Assembly (NCBI RefSeq): GCF_964340395.1
Contig: NC_135564.1
Location: forward strand, 15,439,012-15,503,011
Source of the DNA: Glandiceps talaboti
Lineage: Eukaryota; Hemichordata; Enteropneusta; Spengelidae
Direction: 5' to 3'
Length of the DNA: 64,000 bases
The notes below the pieces were generated by a model. That model was not told the origin of the DNA, did not search any database, and saw nothing but the letters and a program-made list of their open reading frames with translations. Of this stretch, positions 28,301 to 40,675 are shown piece by piece. A program made the translations under genes and the position numbers. Each line of letters starts with the position of its first letter. Position 1 is the stretch's first letter.

Positions 28301-29922
28301 TGTTAGAAATAGGCTAGTGGTTCTTATAATTTTTTTTTACTCATTCGCCCATATCATTCATTCGAAAACTTTCACTTTTTATGTATAAGTCCGACTGTAC
28401 TTTTTTCTTTTAAGCACAGAAACCAGATAACTCATTTGCACTATCTTTTTTGTCATCGAGAGGGTGACCCCCGCATTTTTGTCTTTGAGTACGTTTAACG
28501 AAGGTTTCATATTGAAAATCAAGTGAGAAAAAATATGCGTAGAAACCAGACTGTATAACTTAAGACGTTAACAATATGTTCCATAACAAGTACATGTAGA
28601 TTAAGCAGATAATATCTCAAACCATAAAAATAATGACAGCCAGTTAAAGTTTGGAAAAAATAAAAGATGGCTAGGTTGTCACGTGACATAAATATACCAA
28701 CATCAGTGAAATCGTTTCAACTACATATTGACGAGGTGTTTTTTAATGACAGCGAAGATAGAATGATTAAGTGTTTGGATGTCAGTGACATTTTAACAAT
28801 GTTGAGTGTTAATCAGCAATTCATTCGAAATATCACGTGTTAAATGTGGCAAAGGTTAAGAGGTCTGACCTTTTGACGCAAACGATTATGAGTTGTAGAA
28901 TAACCCTATATTAATCAAATGGCAGGAGTGTACATGGTAGACTGAAATAGCAGACTTTATAGGCTAGCTCTCCTCACCCGCGGCTACAAGTAAGCGACTG
29001 GATGTGAATATCTCAAAGCCTCCAACGGCAACTCTTTCAGCCTGTATCATACAGTACCATCTATTTCTTGTTGGTGCAATACATTCAACAATCAACAAAT
29101 GCAATGGTTCCTCATATTTAGCTATATCATGTCGTTATCTCTCTATAACATTCCATCTCTTGGAACAAAATAATCTTATCTGACTATCTCTTTAACTTGA
29201 TATTCTGAGTCCAACTAGAATCGGACCAAGATTTTGAATTGAAATAAATACTCATTCACTGACCTCTTTACCAATTTGTTGATAACGCGGGGTTGGAAAA
29301 TTAAAACTGGGTTTTAGTTTAATTGTTTTTGATAATGTGTAATTGTGTGAAATTCATGCCTTGTTGTGAGGAGGTCACACCTTTATACAATATTTATCGA
29401 CACTCTTTGGTTTGTGAAAGTAAATAGAAACGTTTAAACTTTGTATTCTTACAATGTATTTAGTAATAAAGTAGAGTGATAAAGTATTTGGATTCGTTTC
29501 AAATAAACCCCCATAGAATATTATTATAGCACACTGATTCTATTAATAGTAATGACGTTATCTGAAACTATACAATAAACTTATATACGGTACCCTCTTC
29601 CCACCACAAAAATTAAGTTATTTGGTCATACAACCTAATTTTCCTCCAAACACAGTAAAAGGCAAGACCGCATTAAGTAATATTTTACGACAGCCATCGA
29701 TATTACTCAACGTAATCCTATTCAAAAACATTTACCATTTCTCAGATGGAATATTTCTATACCTGCCTCTATGTGCCCACTTCACTCTGGGTTTTTCAGC
29801 TCATGTGACTGATTTCCTTTCAAATATTAATGAAACCCAGGCCGCCATTACTTCGTTGTTTTGGAGGTGGTCACTCTTATGTATACTTAGTTTGGGTTTG
29901 ACGGCCTTAATTCAACGTCGAA
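28301..29922. other. Diverged NLR spacer copy and upstream region of NLR copy A
   Basis: From about 28.5 kb this resembles parts of the later spacers: CATATTGAAAATCAAGTGAG resembles 44.64 kb, and 28.7-29.0 kb matches 42.3-42.6 kb (GTCAGCAATTCATT, then GGCTACAAGTAAGCGA). So array-type spacer sequence extends upstream of copy A but much more diverged. The last 150 bp match the 5' flanks of copies B and C. Confidence 0.5.
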
Positions 29923-30346
29923 ATGGAGTTACAAATCGACCCACTACGTAAACTGTAATACGATCTCAATGCTGAATTGATCCAATGTGACTTTGACAAA
30001 CTTAAAAACTTATGTGGCCGTCAAATCGAGGCACGAGAGATGTCGACATTGAAAGAACCAGAGGATATCTTTATCAAATTGGAGGAAAAGGGTCATATCA
30101 AGGAAAACAAGCTGGAATTCCTAAAGAAGTTAATGGAAGTAATTCAAAAACCACTCCTTGTGCAAAAAGTCGAAGACTTCGAGAAACAATGGGAAAATCG
30201 CCCTGGTGATGACCTTTGCCATAAGCTAACTGAAACTGGTAAGTTAACTCGTAAACAAGACGATAAATCATTTATTAAATGTGTTGGGTAGGCACTGCTA
30301 CCTGTTTTGACCTCCCGTTGGGGAGTGTTATCCCGTTGGGGAGTGT

Positions 30347-30566
30347 TACAAGACAATCGTGGGTGAATTGTTGGTTATAAAAGTATCCCAATACCGTTTT
30401 AGAATACATTAGCCAGTTGGGTGAATTAGTAATTTCTGAAATTATGGTTAAAATCTATCCCAGGCGTTACTACACTACATGTTATCTACATTATAGATTG
30501 CCTCTAGATAATATCAGCATATAGTCATAACATATTTGTTCATCAATGGGTATATTTAAAAATATG
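30347..30566. repeat. Intron segment inverted relative to NLR copies B and C
   Basis: This stretch of copy A intron 1 matches the reverse complement of 47190-47406: GAATTAGTAATTTCTGAAAT, ATCTATCCCAGGCGTTACTA and CAATGGGTATATTTAAAAA appear in inverted order. Sequence on the 3' side (from about 30600) returns to the same orientation as copy B. Confidence 0.65.
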
Positions 30567-31633
30567 AACACCTTTATTCCATTCCCCGACCCCCGGTTTT
30601 CAACAGTAAGCAAGCCTACTTGCAGACATGAAAGACTAATGCCTAAATACTACACTATTTCAGCTATTCTAAGTATCAAATTTTCTTCTTCAATTTTTGC
30701 TCGCCCTGAAGGACAGCTTAAATAGTGTAGTTGAATGAGTCTACAGGCAACCTAAAGGAAAATGTAATTTATGATTATACATGAATGATTCTTTTGATTA
30801 CATTGTACATTGTATATTGAAACTGTTTACATCTACGATGATGAGAACGACCATTGTTGCATACAGTTTACACCTGGTAAATATCATGATATCACGTTGG
30901 AAACTAAATATAGCTATTGATATAAAAGTACATCAACAAGCTTTATATTTGAAATCAAGAAAATATCAAACTATTCTATCCATTGTGCATATTATACCAA
31001 CGCAAAGCCTTTCTCAGGTATGGCTATCTTAAATTGCTCACCATCACTATAAAACCTAAAACGTCTTTACGGGACCGTCCGTATTATTTTCCGGTGCGTC
31101 AACAGAAAAATATATATACACTCAGGTTTTGAGAATGACTTTCACCTCATTTACATATCTCTCCTATATTTCAGACGAGGATGTCCCTATTTCTCCTGCA
31201 AAGAAAATGAGATTGGCGTCACATGGAGAACCGTCAACATTGACACCTGTAATATCTCATCGGCAAGAGACTGAGAGAGTCATTGATATAGGTAAATATT
31301 TATGTCATTATTTTAAATGTAATATAATGTAAATATGTTGAGTTACACATACAGCATTCACGCATGTCCTTGATAAAGTGAAACATTTCTTTCAATGTTT
31401 CTGGATCAAAAAAGTAGTATCAGAAATATCTCAGCTAATTGGATATCTGTGGTGAACCCATAATAAAATTACATTGTCATTTATGTATATGTACATTAAT
31501 GTACATAATTTCAGTAGTGAAATGATTTGTCATATTACAGACAGTGTCAGTGAGAAGAAAGAAAAACAAGGTGTCTCTTAAGAGTCTTTCTTTCTTTTTT
31601 CTCATTATCTGTAAAGACAAAAAGAAATAAAGA

Positions 31634-31943
31634 ATTGTTTCTGGTCAGGACAGTTTGACTGTCTAAAATGGTGCGACGACGCGATTTGTGTTAATCCCCA
31701 AAAAACCTGTCACGCAATCTACTATTTATGGCAGTTACTATTCCTTTATTTAATATTTTGGCGCAAGTGTGTATGTGGGGCAGATGTCATTTTCTTGTTC
31801 ATGATTGGTTCTGCAAGTTGTCTTCACTGAAGTAGGGAGGATTATTTTTGTGCTTCCCCACGAATCTGCAGACTGCATGACTACAAAAAAGACCGACACG
31901 GGGTATTAAACATAAACTGATGCGCTCGCTGACCAGAAACAAT
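31634..31943. mobile_element. 310-bp MITE-like insertion in NLR copy A
   Basis: The terminal inverted repeat ATTGTTTCTGGTCAG (31634-31648) is matched perfectly by CTGACCAGAAACAAT (31929-31943). The corresponding place in copy B (about 48.1 kb) lacks the segment. No ORF. No clear target duplication, so the transposon superfamily is undecided. Confidence 0.68.
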
Positions 31944-32458
31944 CTTATTATTATTTCTTTTTTTGGCCTAATATGTGAACTTTTTTTGATGACAATTCAA
32001 AGTTAGATACATTGATGTACATATAAATAAATGACAAACTCTGGCTATGCAAGGTATGGATTTTATTGTTTGATTAATGACTGTTATTGACATTCATCTT
32101 ACATCAAATTAAAACATTTTCAGACTAAGTACACACCTGTATGCGATTCTTGAGATTTAAACTTGTCGGCGAGAAAAAACATCAAACCATAAGTTCGTCA
32201 CACCTTCAACATCTATTTATCAAAATAGAACTACCATCAACAGAAATGCCAATCCTTTAAAACCACATAGATACACAACTATTTTGACTGATAAACATTT
32301 ATAACACGTGACGAACTGTGCACCATATGTAGTAGTTAATATTAATCAGGTCAGGCACGGTAGTATCGTGACTATTTGTCAAATTGAGAACAACAATGCC
32401 ATAGCCTTGTTGCCAGAAGAACAAAGTGTCATGTTATTATTCAGATTTGGACAATCAT

Positions 32459-32900
32459 CCGTAAGTGCATTAGTAAACGGACTTCGCTAACTGTAATAGA
32501 CACAGCTATTTTTATACTCATTCAACAAAGAAAATAGTTGGATAATGCATGAGATGGTGGACGAAAAATATTATAATTGTGTGTTTACGAAAACATGGCC
32601 TCATTGAATAGGGTAGGTAGGCCAGGAATTTATTTTAGCTATTTAATTATTTTCATTTTTGAAAAATATTCTTTCGACCCAACAACAAACACAATGTTGG
32701 TCAGAACACACCTTCTGTGATAGTTTGATGAAATATGTACAAACATCGCTGAGGAAAGAAACCAGGTATGAAGGTCAAGAAGACAAAGAATTTCTATCTT
32801 TTTGTTTCAAAAGTTAAAAAAAAAAATATGTTTAGGGTCGGAGGCTTACAGGGTTGGTCGGATGGGTTATAGGAAGCATACATTTTATTTATTTGCCCTT
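32459..32900. mobile_element. Copy-A-specific insertion with dispersed repeat, copy 4
   Basis: Copy B reads across this point near 49.12 kb. The interior 32690-32890 matches 12560-12750 and ends GGGTTGGTCGGATGGGTTAT, the complement of the family's terminal type. The element is somewhat degraded and its exact ends are uncertain. Confidence 0.5.
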
Positions 32901-33446
32901 ACAGCGTAATATGCTTCCATAGTTAAATCTTACTAGAAACATTGATTGTATGAAAGCTATTAGATGACAGATAATTAAAAGATGACGAGGTTGCCATGTT
33001 ACATACGTATCCAAACATACAACATCAGCAAAATGATTCAACTAATATAGTAACTAGGTGTCCTTACAATGTACATGCATTTATTTGCGACACAGTGAGA
33101 ATTGGCGTTTACCCAATGCATTAAGGTTTCTCGTCTTTTCGTCAAGTTTGAACTTGATTTGTGGATGTCATTATTATTACTCAGAGTTTCAGTGTTCTCC
33201 TTTTTGGAGAAGAGTCCTCAGGTGTGAATTTGTGCATGTGAGCACAGACAATTAAGAAGAAGTGAGTAACAACCGTCAAGTTTATGTAATCTTGCATTAC
33301 GCCACATATATACATCAGAAATATAAGAATATTCGAAACACAGCTACTACTAGTTTTAATTCTCATATTTGCTACAACTGTCAGTTATTTCAGTAGTATA
33401 TTATTGTACTTCAGAATATGATAGCAGGCATAAGTTCAAATAAAAA

Positions 33447-33880
33447 TTTTGCCTGTTTCCGATAACCCAACCGACACCACTTTTAAGCCACTGCCCCCAA
33501 ATACTTATGTATATTCAAAAAGGTATAATCGTAAGACTTTACTGCTAATTCCATACAAAAGCTCAATTCTTTTTTTGAAATCTCATGCCAGAGATATCAG
33601 GTTTTTCAAAATTGTAAGTTGCTTTTATACAATACAGTCTGCATATTGTGGGTATCTACGTCACATATAATTGAATTTACTAGCTTTTATTACACTTCAT
33701 CAAACTATCACTGAAGTGCTGTGAACAAGATGTAAGCTTATCTTTGGTTTGGGTCGAGAGAATTTCTCAAAAGAATGTTGAAAAAAATAGAACGAAATTC
33801 CGACCTACTCTATATTCGAATGCCTGTTATCGGGGGAACCCCCCCTTTTTTTCTTCTTTTTTTTCTAATTTTTTTCCTAA
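33447..33880. mobile_element. Copy-A-specific insertion with dispersed repeat, copy 5
   Basis: Starts with GTTTCCGATAACCCAACCGA and ends with GTTATCGGGGGAACCC, an approximate inverted copy. Copy B lacks it near 49.94 kb. It follows copy 4 by about 550 bp within the same intron. Confidence 0.5.
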
Positions 33881-36800
33881 TATTTCTGTGATATCTTTAA
33901 TTCTAATTTTAGATTGTGTGTTTCCAATATATCAATAATTTCTATGCCGGATACACCAAGTATCAGAGTTTATTATTCATCCCAAATAGAAAACAGACAT
34001 TTTGTATAGGAAATCTAATTGCTGTAGTGGTTTGATGTAAAGCCAGTTGCATTGACTATACATATAGTGCAGTGTCACTAGAGATCACTTCTAAAACAAA
34101 ATGAATTTCCACGTCACAATGCCTCTAATTACAAATAGAATAAAGTGATGCACTCATCGAATATCAGTGCTCTATACAGATGTCTTTAAAACAAAATAAA
34201 TACATGGTGATAAACAAGACAAATAATGACACAAAGATCACGTTTGAATGAAAGGGATAAAACTGTGTGGGGACACAAGTTCGCTTCACAAATGTTTTAG
34301 TATGTAGAACATTCAGCCGGGTCAATAATATCGTCAACTCAATTGAATATTTTAGAAACAATGTAAGTAAAGTGTTGCCATTTAAATATAGAAAATTGTG
34401 TGATTTATTGCAGATCCTGGTGTGATGGAAGCTGCTAACATATGTGAAAACGAACTCCGACAATATTATGAGAATTACTATGCTGAAATTTATCCCCTGC
34501 CTTACTGTGACGATACGTTGAAACTAGACGATATCTATACGTCTCTGACCTTAGAAATGAAATCAGGTAAAAAACACTTTGAGAGAGAAGGACTTTTTGC
34601 CCAAAATGACGACAGTAGGAATCCAACAAGAATACTAATTGAGGGTGATCCTGGATATGGAAAGTCAACGTTTTGCAAGAAATTAGCATATGATTGGTCA
34701 AGAGAAAAATATGACTTTCTGAAACAATTTAAATTACTTTTTTGACTAGAAATGAAGGAAATAAAACCATGTATTAGGGAGTCGATCGCTGATACATTAC
34801 TTCCGGAAGATAGCACTCTGATTGATAATTGGGATAACTTGTTCAAATACATTAAATGTAATCAAGAGAAAGTGTGTTTTGTGTTGGATGGATGGGATGA
34901 AAAGTCAGAGAGTTTACAGTCTGAAGTTGATAAAATAATCCAGGACAAAATGCTATGTAATTGTAAAGTAGTTGTTACATCTCGTAAAATAAGAGGTGAT
35001 ATGAGTGACATGCGTAGCCATGGAAGCAAGTTACGACGAAGCGTAAACTTCAATAGAAAGCTAACTCTGAATGGGTTTACTGTGAGTGCGTTGAAGCAGT
35101 ATGTGACAAAGCACTTTGAGAATGTTGCCAGACCTGACGCTTCAACAGCACTTTTCGACCAAATTGAAATGTCAAACGAGAAAGAGGAGATAATGAGTTT
35201 GTTAAAGTGTCCATTGAATGTATGTTTTGTTTGCATTGCTTTTATGTCGTCGGAGTCAGACATAATAAGTAAAATTACTTCTTTATATGACAAGATAATA
35301 GAATTAATCATTGAAGGGTATTGTGAGAAATATAACAAGGATGACCCATCCACAAAAGATGATATCAACAGACAGTTATTGTTTCTCGGGAAATTGTCTA
35401 CGAGGGCATTAATCGAAGATGTTATCAAATTTGATGATGAAGAACTGAAATTACAAGAAAACGCAGATGTAACTCGAATGGGATTCCTTTCAACATATGA
35501 CAACAATACCAAGTTTTCAAATGAACATGCAGGGTATATCATTCATCACAAATCGTTTAAGGAATTCCTAGCAGCAAAATATATTGCTTATCTGTGTCAC
35601 TCAAACCGTGATGAATTTGCTTCCGTTGTCAACAAATTGTACGAGAAGGATTGTTGGAATAGTGAACCAGTTTTCCGATTTATTTCTGGATTATTGGACG
35701 AGGATACTAAAATTATGTTTGAATGCTTAAAGGATGCAGAGTTTTCTGTGCTATTGCGATGCCTTGTTGAAACAGGATGTACAGCGAATCTAGTGCAGTC
35801 ATGCATTAATGCTTTGAGTAAAGACAAGGTTCTTATACCGCTAAGCGCACACTCATCTCAAGAAATCCACGTCTGCCAACAAATCGTTACGCATCCAGAA
35901 TTCATGCCTAAGAATATTGCTTTATTCATGGTAGATTTGTTAAATGTGAGCAAACTTGACACGTTCATGTCATTGTTACATGAATTAGCTTTGAAAGCTT
36001 CCAAACTTAATGTATGGTTCTACTTCATAACCTCGAATTGTGAGGATTCCCCTATAACAGAAACAACGGAATCATCATCGTTGAAGTCAGACCATTACTA
36101 CAAAGGTTATGTATCAATAGATGAACATGTCAACAGTGACAATAAAAGTTATGAAGCTAAGGCAATGAAATCATTCACATCGGAAGATTTCAAGTCGATA
36201 TTATCAAGATTTAAGCAGACTGGAATGGAAAATGTAGTAGAGCAGATCAGTGTTCAATGTGCTTCAGTTCCATATGATGAATTTCCACGTATCCTTGATT
36301 GCCTAGATAGCAACGACTGGTTAAAGTTTCTGACGCTAGAACTTCCTGACCAATCCACCGATGCTGTATCCTCAGGAATGCAAATGAATTATACACTTAA
36401 GTCTTGTTTAGAATCAAACAGAAGGCGTGATAAAGACCAGTGGCAGTTTACAAGATTGGCGTATACATCAGACAAAATTAACTTCAAAAGCTACAGCCCA
36501 CGACATTACAGTTTAATTGCGAATTTTCATGACATCTCAGTAAAAAATTGCAATAGGCCAAACTTATTTGACGATGTAGCTGAGTTTCTTGAATCTGATG
36601 GTGAAAAGGCTCGTGAAATCTCATTGTCTAATTGTCAACTAACCCAGAATGATTATGTGAAACTATGCACAAAGATGTCAAACTGTTTGAAACTTAGCAC
36701 CTTGAGATTAATATGTAATAAGTCAACGGGAGATAAACCGCTGAGTGTCGATGACTTTGTCAACTTTGCTGAAAGTGTAACTAAGTTACCACGTTTAAAA

Positions 36801-39800
36801 ATCCTGTCCATTGGCGACTGGAGGTTTCCAGAATACAGTGACCCCTCTGGTAGATGGAAAGCTGCCTGGGTGAAATTCTTCGGTGAACTGAGGGTACATG
36901 GAGTCGATCTAAACAATTGTCTACCTTCCCATCATCCAACATCAAGTAGACAGACACATACCCTCATCGACGGTCTATGCAAAGCAATATCACAGTCTGG
37001 TAGCAACCCAAGTGGCTCTAATACTGATAGGCTAAATGAAGCTGATACTGGCGGATCAGGCAAAAATGATCTTACGTACATAGATCTTTCAGGAAACAAA
37101 CTGACTGTAGGTGATGTATTGCAATTACAGAAAGCTGGATTGCTTGGTGATGGCTGTAAACCTACCATATCCTTATACTATTGTACAGTTAACGAAGAAA
37201 GTGCGAAGATTTTGAAACACTACCCTTGGCATTCTAACCTGAAAATAGAAAACTAATAACAATATCTCAATACGTCATGGACTGGAAAGAGATATAAGCT
37301 TATACTCCATATGTTGGAAATTATGTCATTGACCTGTCGGCAAACCCTGGCGATAAAGACAATATCTCGATGCATTTGTAATGAACTCTCTATAGCGTCT
37401 CTTTGCCATGAAGAATTGGTCGTCAGAACGTATTTTCCATGTTGAAATCATACATAGGAATATGTTTTCCTTTTTAGACATTACTTGCAGACATTGAAGA
37501 CATTTGAACATTAGCGCTAATTAAAACCTAACATATTCCGTTTGTTAAAGATGTACTTGGAATTAAAACACCATACTGTTTTCAGATTTGCTATATGAGC
37601 GTATGCAGACATTACGGTAACCGACGGACACGTGGAACTCAACGTTTGAACCCATCCTGGCTATCAGAACGACATGTAATCATATGAACACATTAAAAGA
37701 AATCCAGGCACCTTAGCTTTATACACAAGTTTACCAGATGAGATACCATTCAGGTCCGTATTAATTAAACAACGCTATTACGTCATGGCTTATAGACCCA
37801 ATAACTATTGGGAAGAGCAAGGACTATTGAAAATATTAATTTACAAGGTAATGTACAGCTGTGACTCCCGTCCAATATCTTTCCTTAAAAGCAAACAAAG
37901 GAAAGAATAATGTCTATGGTCACAATAAACGCATATTTCTCACGATACCTTTTACTTGATTGGTTTTTCACATATGTGCAACAATACCCCGATACAAGTG
38001 TTACTGTCTTGTTAGTTTTCTTTTGCTTTGTCGTGTACATGTCAAGACTATTCTACCATTGTGCATGAACTTAAGGAATACATACACAGTTAATCAAAGT
38101 ATTGTATACATTACACTCAATGGCTGGCGAGGAGCTAGCACTGTCAATAACTTTATTTTTACGAAAAATATATGCAGTGGATGGAATACTGAGTCGTGTA
38201 TGTATGGACGTTGAATGTAAATTTACATGAAGGTATATCTCCATGCTTTCAGTGAGAATTATGTTTTATAGCTCACTTATATTTTTTAATTTTATGACAA
38301 TATATATCGCGCATTGTTGAATCCCAGAGCATTTGTTCTCAAGAATGATATGTACTATATTATACACTGTAACCCTGGAAGACTATTTTCCGTTAACTTA
38401 CTGAAAAACAAAAACGCAATAATAAGTAACACTAAAATGCCTTCAGTATGGTAAGTAGTAGAATTAATCTTTGAGAACTAGCTGACGACCGTAAAGTTGG
38501 AAAATTTCCAGTAGGAAGAATATATAGGTTTACAGTATATATTTATTGGGTGTAAAAATGTAACAACGAAATTATTGCATATATCTTTTTTAATTTCTTT
38601 AACTTTCGTTTTCAATTTTTGTAAAATATACTTTATCAATTTTGTATACCTTTTGTGACATTTTAGATATTCAGTATTTTCAACTGACAATATAATTATA
38701 TTTCCACTTGACAGTTATGAATAACATGAAAAGGAAAAAAAGTGTTCGTAACTGGGTATAAGATTATACGTTTTGGAGAGTAATTTAGGCTGCATATTGA
38801 AATATATCTGTTGATGAAAGATGATTGTTAATGTCCTTGTCGGCATGCATCGACATATTTTTTAGAATAGAGTGATTTATATTAAGCATTTTTCACCCAA
38901 GTAGCGCCAATTCAAGGCTTAAAAGATGTGCATTTATACGAATGATGTTATTGTACTTACGATGGGCAATATTTTAGTTTTGTCTTTAAATATCATTGCC
39001 TTGATATTTCATATTAGGACAATCGTTGGTCTTACCTTGGAAAATGTAGAAGAGAATGGTGATATCTTCAATTATACGTCAAGTACATAACCACTTCAAG
39101 TATTCATATTTAGTTCCTTACAACCATAGACACCATTCTATATGTTATAAAGGAACTGCAATTTCAATATAGTGGCATCACCTGTGAAATTTTAAAACAG
39201 GTTTTGTAATTTATCGTCATGTACACATCCATACAGATTTTCCCACATATATTTGTTAAAGTTCATACACTTTGAAATAGATGTGAATGAATGTGAACGG
39301 TAAAATGTCCGTGGACATGAGAGGTGCAAAGACTTCAAAGATACTTTTGTACCGTTCCCTGAGTCATGGTAATACCGTCAATTGTGTGACTTTGTTTTCA
39401 ATCCTGTACACTTACATTCCATTTTAGACAGGTAGTATTTGTCACCTTGATTGTTACAAATATTTCTGTATGACTTATGAACATCAAAAAGAGAGACAAT
39501 TTGAGAATATATCTTTATGAAAATGCTGTCACATTAACGACACGATAATGTTATATTCTCCTGTAAAAGCAGCATGTCACCATTATATTCATTTATTGAT
39601 AGCTGTTAAGTTCACCTTGAAATAAGCTGAGCTTATCTTGTGATTATTAGAAATGCTTGGTAATTAATCAAGTTAAATATACATTTTCAAGTGACTATAA
39701 GATTTGATATATATGCATGGTAATTAATTGTTTGAATAAATATTAATAGGCACTGGCCATAACCTTGATATATATACTTTGTAGAAGAATGGCAATTTCA

Positions 39801-40250
39801 AATTAATGTCATGAGTTGCCGATTTTAGAGAGATTGTTATTTGGGTACTAGTATTGACAGTCATAATAGAACATGCGAATTATATTGCTGAAGTATATGT
39901 ATTTTGGATTTAGTTTGACTAGAAATTAGATGTAGATAAGTTTAAAGGTGACTTTGTAGATACATATTCCATTCCAAATAATGTACTAGAAATACATTTT
40001 GATGCATGCACTTACTTTTGTATATAAATATCAACTTTCAATTTAAATTTATATTGCTCGTGTGGAATTTGTTTATAAAAGGTGTAGTGCTTTTGATATG
40101 TGCCTGTATATTACAGACACTGTGTGTGCGATAAGTGAAAACTCTTTGTAGTTAATGACCCATGCCTTCAACATCATAGTATGACATTGGACCGATCTTA
40201 GACGTTCAAAAGGGAAAATTTAAGACAAAATGAAGACAATTTGATATAAC

Positions 40251-40675
40251 TGAGTCCTAATTTGTCACTGGCCGAGTGCTAGCCTAGTACTAATCCCTCT
40301 GAATGTTTGGTTACTAATTTGTTAATGGCATAGTGCTAGGCTAGTACCAGTCCTGTTGAACTTGGCATGACTGGTTATTTCTTTGGTATTGGTCAAGAGC
40401 TAGCTAGCCTACTTGACGTGATCGGGTCCTAATTTGGTAATGGATAAGTGCTAGTCGAGTACTAATACTATTGAACTTGGCATGACTGCGTACTGATTTG
40501 TATTGGCCAACTGCTAGCCTAGTACTAGTCCTGCTGAACCTGACAACTGAGACGTAATATGTTGATGGCTGGATGCTAGCATAGTGCTAGTCCAGTTGAC
40601 CTTGATAAGACTGAGTCCTATTTTAACAGCGGGTAAGTGCTAGCCTAGCGTTATGCCCTTTGACCTCAATATGAC
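40251..40675. repeat. 62-bp minisatellite, about 7 units, spacer 1
   Basis: Units begin TGAGTCCTAATTTG, continue with an AAGTGCTAGCCTAGTACTAG core and end GTTGAACTTGACATGAC. Starts are near 40251, 40309, 40372, 40422, 40486, 40548 and 40611. Each unit carries CTAG-rich near-palindromes. The same array is at 56333-56757. Confidence 0.8.

Larger units (their letters stand above)
29923..37256 (+). pseudogene. NLR copy A (DED-NACHT), probable recent pseudogene
   Basis: The same gene type as copy B. The DED exon 29923-30238 has the same length as in copies B and C (316 nt) but TAA at 29956-29958 where the others have a TAC codon. Two in-phase linker exons are plausible: 31175-31291 (117 nt, encoding a basic AKKMR stretch) and 31541-31570 (30 nt, weak donor). 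The NACHT exon 34414-37256 has TGA at 34743-34745 where copy B has TGC. Otherwise it stays open to the same stop as B, and the three length differences (24, 6 and 9 nt) are all whole codons. Walker A GDPGYGKST and Walker B VLDGWDE are intact. Two point nonsense changes in a well-kept frame suggest recent loss, a null allele, or sequence error. An ATG downstream of the second stop could give an 834-aa product lacking the P-loop. Confidence 0.75.

Noticed and set aside
29622-29951. 109-codon open frame just before NLR copy A
   Set aside because: It is not in the DED frame. Its end overlaps the start of the DED exon, the matching stretch in copies B and C is not open, and it is more likely 5' flank.
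34862-35542. 226-codon frame on the minus strand
   Set aside because: Shadow of the NACHT exon on the opposite strand; the equivalent frame in copy B is shorter.
39120-39150. CATAGACACC text in the spacer as another hairpin of the CATAGAC family
   Set aside because: No matching right arm and no flanking direct repeat.
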